From Stramenopiles sp. TOSAG23-3 (Eukaryota > Sar): DNA of 20,692 bases. Position numbers and translations under genes: made by a program. Shown here one piece after another: positions 16,674 to 20,692 of this stretch. The notes beneath the pieces are model-generated. The model searched no databases. It saw nothing but the letters and a program-made list of their open reading frames with translations, and was not told the DNA's origin. Location: contig LT642275.1 in assembly GCA_900128585.1 (NCBI GenBank), positions 2,419 through 23,110 on the forward strand. Direction: 5' to 3'. Within the stretch, counting starts at the first letter, position 1, and every line of letters starts with the position of its first letter.

Positions 16674-18710
16674 ATGTCGTTGGCGTGGCGCACCATATTG
16701 TTAAAATCGAAGAGTCGGTTCGTGAGAGGCGCAAGGCCGTCGTCGCCATTTTTCACGCCATTTAGGCGTTTTCCATCGCACAGCGTCAGGACAAGTGCAA
16801 CGAAATCCGGCTCGTCGTCGTTCCACGACAAATTGACAAATACCACCGAGGGGGAGACGGAAGATGCGAAGAAAAAATTGATTCGCGAGACGTGGCGGTA
16901 CGTGTGGCCCGAGGACAAAAAGGAGTGGAACCTGTGGACCGGGGTTAAGCCGCGGGTCATAGCCGCGCTGAGCTGTATGATTGGTGGAAAGCTTATCATG
17001 ATTCAGGTCCCATTTTTGTTTAAGAACATTGTCGACACGCTGGTGGTCCAGGCCCCCGGGGCAGCAGAGATTGCCCCGGAGCTGGCCACCGTCGCCACCA
17101 CGGCGGTCCCCATGTCGTTGCTCCTCGGGTACGGCTTGGCGCGGAGCTCTGCGATGGGGTTTCAGGAGCTTCGCAACGCTGTTTTTGCCACCGTCGCCCA
17201 GCCCGCCGTCCGGCGGGTCGCTCGTGGGGTCTTTCAGCACATTCACAACCTGGACTTAAAGTTCCATTTGGAGCGCCAGACGGGGGCGTTGACGCGCGTC
17301 TTGGACCGCGGGTCTCGGTCCATCTCGTTCGTAATGTCCGCCTTGGTGTTCAACGTCGTCCCGACCACGCTGGAGCTGGGGATCGTGTGCGGCATCCTTA
17401 CCCACCAGATAGGGGTCCAGTACGCCATGGTGACAACGGGGACGATCGCCGCGTATATCGCGTGGACGCTGGGGATCACCCACTGGCGCACGAAGTTCCG
17501 CATTCAAATGAACGCGCTGGAGAACGAGGCGAGCAGCAAGGCCGTCGACTCGTTGATCAACTACGAGACCGTGAAGTACTTCAACAACGAGGAGTACGAG
17601 GCAGACCGTTACGACGTCTCGCTGCGGGGGTACCAGAAGGCCGCCAGCAAAACGCAGACCTCCCTCTCCCTTTTGAACTTTGGGCAGCACGCAATTTTCA
17701 GCACCGGGATGACGGCGATGATGGTGCTTGCGGCCCACGGGGTGGTGGACGGGACCATGACCGTGGGGGACCTGGTGCTGGTGAACGGCCTCTTGTTCCA
17801 GCTGTCGCTGCCCTTGAATTTTGTCGGGAGCGTTTACCGGGAGCTGCGGCAGGCCCTCATCGACATGGACCAAATGTTTACGTTGCGGCAGCAGCACCCC
17901 CAAGTGGTCAGCGCGCCGAACGCGAAAACGCTGGACGTCAAGGGCGCGTCGATCGAGTTCGAAGACGTGAAGTTTGGCTACGAGGACGGTGGTGGTCGTC
18001 AAATCTTCGACGGCGTCAACTTCCACCTGCCCGCCGGGCAAACCATGGCGGTGGTGGGCGGGAGCGGGGCCGGAAAGTCGACGGTCTTGCGCCTGCTGTA
18101 CCGATTTTTTGATGCACAGTCCGGCACGATCAAGGTAGACGACCAGGACATATCCGGCGTCACGTTGGACAGCCTTCGCCAGTCGATCGGCGTCATTCCG
18201 CAGGATTGCGTCCTGTTCAACGAGACCATATTTGCCAACATCCAGTACGGGAATTTGAACGCGTCGGAGGAGGAAGTGTACGCGGCGGCGAAGGGCGCCC
18301 AAATCCACGATGCCGTCATGTCGTTCCCCGAAGGTTACGGGACGAAAGTCGGGGAGCGCGGCCTGAAGCTCAGCGGGGGCGAGAAGCAGCGCGTCGCGAT
18401 CGCTCGGGCCATCTTGAAGAACGCCCCAATCTTGGTGTGCGACGAGGCGACGAGCGCGCTGGACGGGTCCACGGAGACTCAAATCATGGACACGCTGCGC
18501 GACGTAAGCTCCGATAGAACCACCATCATCATTGCGCACCGCCTGTCTACGATTCAGCACGCGGACCATATCATTGTGCTGGACAACGGAAAGGTCGCAG
18601 AGCAAGGGTCCCCGGAAGCGTTGATGAGCAACGAGGGGGGTATGTACCACAGGATGCTGCACGAGCAGCAGCAGCAGACGGGGGAGGACGACGCGCGGGG
18701 CCTGGAGTAG
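16674..18710 (+). CDS. ATM1: Mitochondrial ABC half-transporter, ATM1/ABCB7 type
   Basis: A 678-residue half-transporter of normal length for the family. Residues 1 to about 48 are rich in Arg, Ser and Phe with almost no acid, as in a mitochondrial presequence. The membrane domain (about 95-400) holds the ATM1-typical [11 protein letters not shown] (296-306) and [13 protein letters not shown] (334-346), from the region lining the glutathione-conjugate pocket. The ATPase domain has Walker [10 protein letters not shown] (462-470), Q-loop Q510, signature LSGGE (566-570), Walker [13 protein letters not shown] (586-597) and the switch His in AHRLST (H622), all intact. ATM1 homodimers in the inner membrane export a glutathione-linked sulfur species for cytosolic Fe-S protein assembly. 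The ATG has A at -3. The gene is the most GC-rich in the window (44 of 60 bases at 17041-17100). The C-terminus has a short Gln tract. I see no defect. Confidence 0.95.
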   Translation: MSLAWRTILLKSKSRFVRGARPSSPFFTPFRRFPSHSVRTSATKSGSSSFHDKLTNTTEGETEDAKKKLIRETWRYVWPEDKKEWNLWTGVKPRVIAALSCMIGGKLIMIQVPFLFKNIVDTLVVQAPGAAEIAPELATVATTAVPMSLLLGYGLARSSAMGFQELRNAVFATVAQPAVRRVARGVFQHIHNLDLKFHLERQTGALTRVLDRGSRSISFVMSALVFNVVPTTLELGIVCGILTHQIGVQYAMVTTGTIAAYIAWTLGITHWRTKFRIQMNALENEASSKAVDSLINYETVKYFNNEEYEADRYDVSLRGYQKAASKTQTSLSLLNFGQHAIFSTGMTAMMVLAAHGVVDGTMTVGDLVLVNGLLFQLSLPLNFVGSVYRELRQALIDMDQMFTLRQQHPQVVSAPNAKTLDVKGASIEFEDVKFGYEDGGGRQIFDGVNFHLPAGQTMAVVGGSGAGKSTVLRLLYRFFDAQSGTIKVDDQDISGVTLDSLRQSIGVIPQDCVLFNETIFANIQYGNLNASEEEVYAAAKGAQIHDAVMSFPEGYGTKVGERGLKLSGGEKQRVAIARAILKNAPILVCDEATSALDGSTETQIMDTLRDVSSDRTTIIIAHRLSTIQHADHIIVLDNGKVAEQGSPEALMSNEGGMYHRMLHEQQQQTGEDDARGLE

Positions 18711-18860
18711 TCCCTCTGAAGAGATCATAGTTTTTAGTTCTCCTTAAATACGAAGTACATGATATGAAAAAACAAATTATTACTTACCACGCCCAGTATC
18801 AATTCTTAGTCATAAAAAAGTGCGCATATAATCTCTGTATAATCTTACGTGTAAAAACGA
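18711..18860. other. Short spacer between convergent stop codons
   Basis: Only 150 bases separate the stop codons of ATM1 (+) and the secreted-protein gene (-). Both 3' UTRs must fit here or overlap antisense in the neighbouring gene. The stretch is A/T-rich, without a clear hairpin. Confidence 0.5.
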
Positions 18861-20024
18861 TTAAAAACCTTTCGCTTTCCCTACAATATTGTGGAACAAC
18901 TCTTTGATCGTCTTCACAACGGCTTTGGTGGCCAGCTCGTCCGACTCACGGTGTGAGGTTCTTGCGTGGTAGGCCTCCTCAAACTTTGCGCACTGCATGG
19001 ACGCTGCATCCACGGACGCTTTTGCGTTTTCGGCTATTAATCGGTAGCTCCAGTCGCCGGAGCCGGTGTTCAAGGCGTTCAGGGCCATAACGGCGCGCTT
19101 GTGCGTCTTCACCATATCCTCCAACTTGTCGTCCTGTTTCAAGAACTGGGACTCGGCCATGTTGAACTCGAGCTCCAGCCTCCCCAACTCTTTCTCGTAA
19201 AGACCCTTCGATTCTATCAATTGCTTCGCATGTTGTTTGGAAGCAGCGTTTAGTTCGCCTCTAATCTCGTCCATGATTTCCTGCATGCCTTCCGGCATCC
19301 CGGTGGTCTTGGCCCCCTTCACGACCTTGGGCTTTTCGTTGATCTTTGTGGCCGGGTCGCTCTCCTCTGGAAACTTCTTCGGGATCAGGGCGCGCTTGAC
19401 GTGGGCGTGCAAGCGTTTCCACAGCTTCGACATGTGCGAAGTGCCCCTAGAGCGCACTTCCAAGAAGGAGGCAAGGTTCTTCCCGTTCAATTTCGCGGCA
19501 AGGTCCGCGGCGCCCTTCTTAATGTACTTTTCCAGGCTCCCAAGCATGCGATGGTTGTCCTTTGTAAACGCCTCGTGCACGGTGTGCTGGGCCTCCTCAT
19601 GGACGCGTTGCTGTTTCAACAAGCGCAGGGTCTCGTTGACACGGTACATGACTTGCCGGAGCGCGTCGACCTTGTGGCGCTGGATGGTCACCATCTTGGC
19701 GGAGTCGCCGACGGCGGCCAAGTCTTCTTTCACTTTCAAGGTGGACGACTTCAAGTCGCTGACGTCCTCGTCCATGACCATCGTGGCGTTCTTGATCTCG
19801 CTCGCACAGCGTGCTTTGATGTGGCTGAACGTCGCCGCGTCCCTGTCCTGGTCGTGCCTCATATCCAATATGACTTTGCCGAGGGTATCTATCATAACTT
19901 GGGCAGGGGACTTCTTCCCTTTGAAGTCCATCTCGAATTCACCCGTGGGCGCGTCCCGGACGCCTACAGCACTCGCCGAAACGGCAAGCCCAACTAATAC
20001 TAGAACCAACGAACGCGTGTACAT
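18861..20024 (-). CDS. Secreted or luminal alpha-helical coiled-coil protein, family not recognised
   Basis: A 387-residue protein. Residues 1-19 are a clear signal peptide (hydrophobic LVLVLVGLAVSASA, likely cut near residue 19). There is no further membrane helix and no KDEL-type tail, so secretion or residence in an endomembrane lumen is likely. The rest is predicted helical and highly charged: a first coiled-coil half (about 45-210), a Pro/Lys-rich linker (about 212-243), then a second half (about 244-385). After the signal peptide only two Cys remain, C73 near the start and C345 near the end, which could form one disulfide joining the two halves. Sequons lie at N79 and N130. The ATG has A at -3. 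The general plan recalls secreted coiled-coil proteins of dinoflagellates and other algae, but I cannot name a family. It converges with ATM1. Confidence 0.82.
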   Translation of the reverse strand: MYTRSLVLVLVGLAVSASAVGVRDAPTGEFEMDFKGKKSPAQVMIDTLGKVILDMRHDQDRDAATFSHIKARCASEIKNATMVMDEDVSDLKSSTLKVKEDLAAVGDSAKMVTIQRHKVDALRQVMYRVNETLRLLKQQRVHEEAQHTVHEAFTKDNHRMLGSLEKYIKKGAADLAAKLNGKNLASFLEVRSRGTSHMSKLWKRLHAHVKRALIPKKFPEESDPATKINEKPKVVKGAKTTGMPEGMQEIMDEIRGELNAASKQHAKQLIESKGLYEKELGRLELEFNMAESQFLKQDDKLEDMVKTHKRAVMALNALNTGSGDWSYRLIAENAKASVDAASMQCAKFEEAYHARTSHRESDELATKAVVKTIKELFHNIVGKAKGF

Positions 20025-20221
20025 TCTTAATATAATAAAATAACGCTTTCTTCTCTACAAACGAACGACGCAAATGAGCAAGAAAGGCCTAAAGCTAGAA
20101 AGGAACCAAAAATTAAATGAATTGGAATACAAACCGTAATGTATACACGAAAGAAACTAATCCCTAAATACTCACACTCAAATTGCACCCAGACAAGACG
20201 AAATGTACATTTGTCGCCTTG

Positions 20222-20242
20222 CTTCTTCTTCTTCTTCTTCTT
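20222..20242. repeat. (CTT)7 microsatellite
   Basis: Seven perfect CTT units, about 200 bases upstream of the ATG of the secreted-protein gene. Confidence 0.9.
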
Positions 20243-20392
20243 CCCAACAGAAACGATATAAAATGAAATGGAAAAGGAATGAATTATTGTTGCCTCCCTA
20301 ATTGTTTACCGAAGTACCTCTTACTACATTGGTATATAATACAAATAAGGAAGCAAGAAGAAGCTTCTTCACTTTCTTAAAATAATTTATTC

Positions 20393-20633
20393 GAGATGGA
20401 CAAAATAATCCATAATTAAGGATATGTATATATAGGAATTATATATACTGTGTATATATAAAATAGGTATATTTTATTATATTTTAAATTCTATTTAGTT
20501 ATAATTAATTATTAAGAAATGATTTCATCTAAATCCCTTTAGATACATAGCTTTATGATAACAATGGATCTCATTTCGTTATCTCTATAAACTAATTTCC
20601 TTAATTTTAGGTGGCTTAACTCGTCCAGCCCTA
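20393..20633. mobile_element. MITE-like repeat, copy 2 (well preserved right end, degraded left end)
   Basis: The right end (20599-20633) reads CCTTAATTTTAGGTGG and onward to GTCCAGCCCTA. It is the inverted counterpart of copy 1's left end at 15767-15801. The left part keeps TGGACAAAATAATCCA (20397-20412) and ATTAAGGATATGTAT, also found in copy 1. The shared 23-base core is at 20487-20509, at nearly the same distance from the left end as in copy 1 (90 against 93 bases). With both ends considered, the element is about 240 bases with inverted termini, non-coding, and typical in size for a MITE. Confidence 0.55.
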
Positions 20634-20692
20634 TGCTAGATAAATGTCTTACTAATAGACTGTTATAATATAAAATACATACAAATAGAAAG

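Larger units (their letters stand above)
20025..20692. promoter_or_regulatory. Upstream region of the secreted-protein gene and repeat-bearing flank
   Basis: Bases 20025 to about 20220 are the likely promoter and 5' UTR of the minus-strand gene. Beyond are a CTT microsatellite, a perfect 14-base palindrome GAAGAAGCTTCTTC (20357-20370) and the second MITE-like repeat. No coding or RNA gene is visible. Confidence 0.4.

Noticed and set aside
17256-18728. 490-residue open frame antisense to ATM1
   Set aside because: It lies fully opposite a gene with all ABC motifs intact. In GC-rich, G/C-ending codons the opposite frame stays open by chance, and its protein shows no domain, only Arg/His/Val-rich filler.
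19237-20043. 268-residue + strand frame opposite the secreted coiled-coil gene
   Set aside because: The minus-strand frame has a signal peptide, good start context and coherent coiled coil; this one has no coherent features.
20357-20370. GAAGAAGCTTCTTC palindrome as a heat-shock element
   Set aside because: It contains GAAnnTTC, but it lies in the CTT-rich flank of the MITE-like repeat, about 330 bases from the nearest start codon. The repeat context explains it better.
1-20692. tRNA, rRNA, CRISPR or prokaryotic-type operon features
   Set aside because: I saw no cloverleaf, rRNA core or spaced direct-repeat array, and the gene content is eukaryotic. A covariance-model search was not possible here.

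Overview
The window looks like nuclear DNA from a unicellular eukaryote, most likely a flagellated protist or alga. The evidence is a mitochondrial ATM1-type ABC exporter, an ARP4-type nuclear actin-related protein, a type I membrane protein with TNFR-like cysteine repeats, and a giant EF-hand/NDRG-like/SAP/C2/IQ protein. The standard genetic code reads every gene through. A SAR-type lineage such as a stramenopile would fit, but that is inference from the general flavour of the proteins and the sequence does not settle it. No coding region shows an intron. Genes have moderate to high GC, while the spacers are extremely AT-rich: one 60-base line at 13561-13620 holds 5 G/C, and one at 17041-17100 inside the ABC transporter holds 44.

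Layout from left to right. Bases 1-108 form an imperfect inverted repeat cut by the window edge. A receptor-like gene (386-1537, +) follows and converges on an 11.3-kb intronless gene (1927-13203, -) for a protein of about 3,758 residues. Upstream of that gene, on the same strand, lies an ARP4-like gene (14093-15382, -), whose presumed 3' UTR carries four GGG tracts. A 1.3-kb divergent spacer (15383-16673) holds microsatellites, two polypyrimidine tracts and a MITE-like repeat. ATM1 (16674-18710, +) converges with a gap of only 150 bases on a gene for a secreted coiled-coil protein (18861-20024, -). The last 0.67 kb holds that gene's promoter, a CTT microsatellite and a second MITE-like copy with a better preserved right end.

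The five genes do not form an evident pathway. ATM1 acts in mitochondrial export for cytosolic Fe-S assembly, ARP4 in chromatin remodelling, and the receptor-like and secreted proteins at the surface or in the secretory route. The giant protein is probably a calcium/calmodulin-responsive cytoskeletal or ciliary scaffold. It is the best candidate for something undescribed: it combines a degenerate EF-hand pair, a non-catalytic NDRG-like fold, a SAP-like motif, a calcium-competent C2 domain, four spaced copies of a YDxVLHP-type motif and two IQ motifs in one chain.
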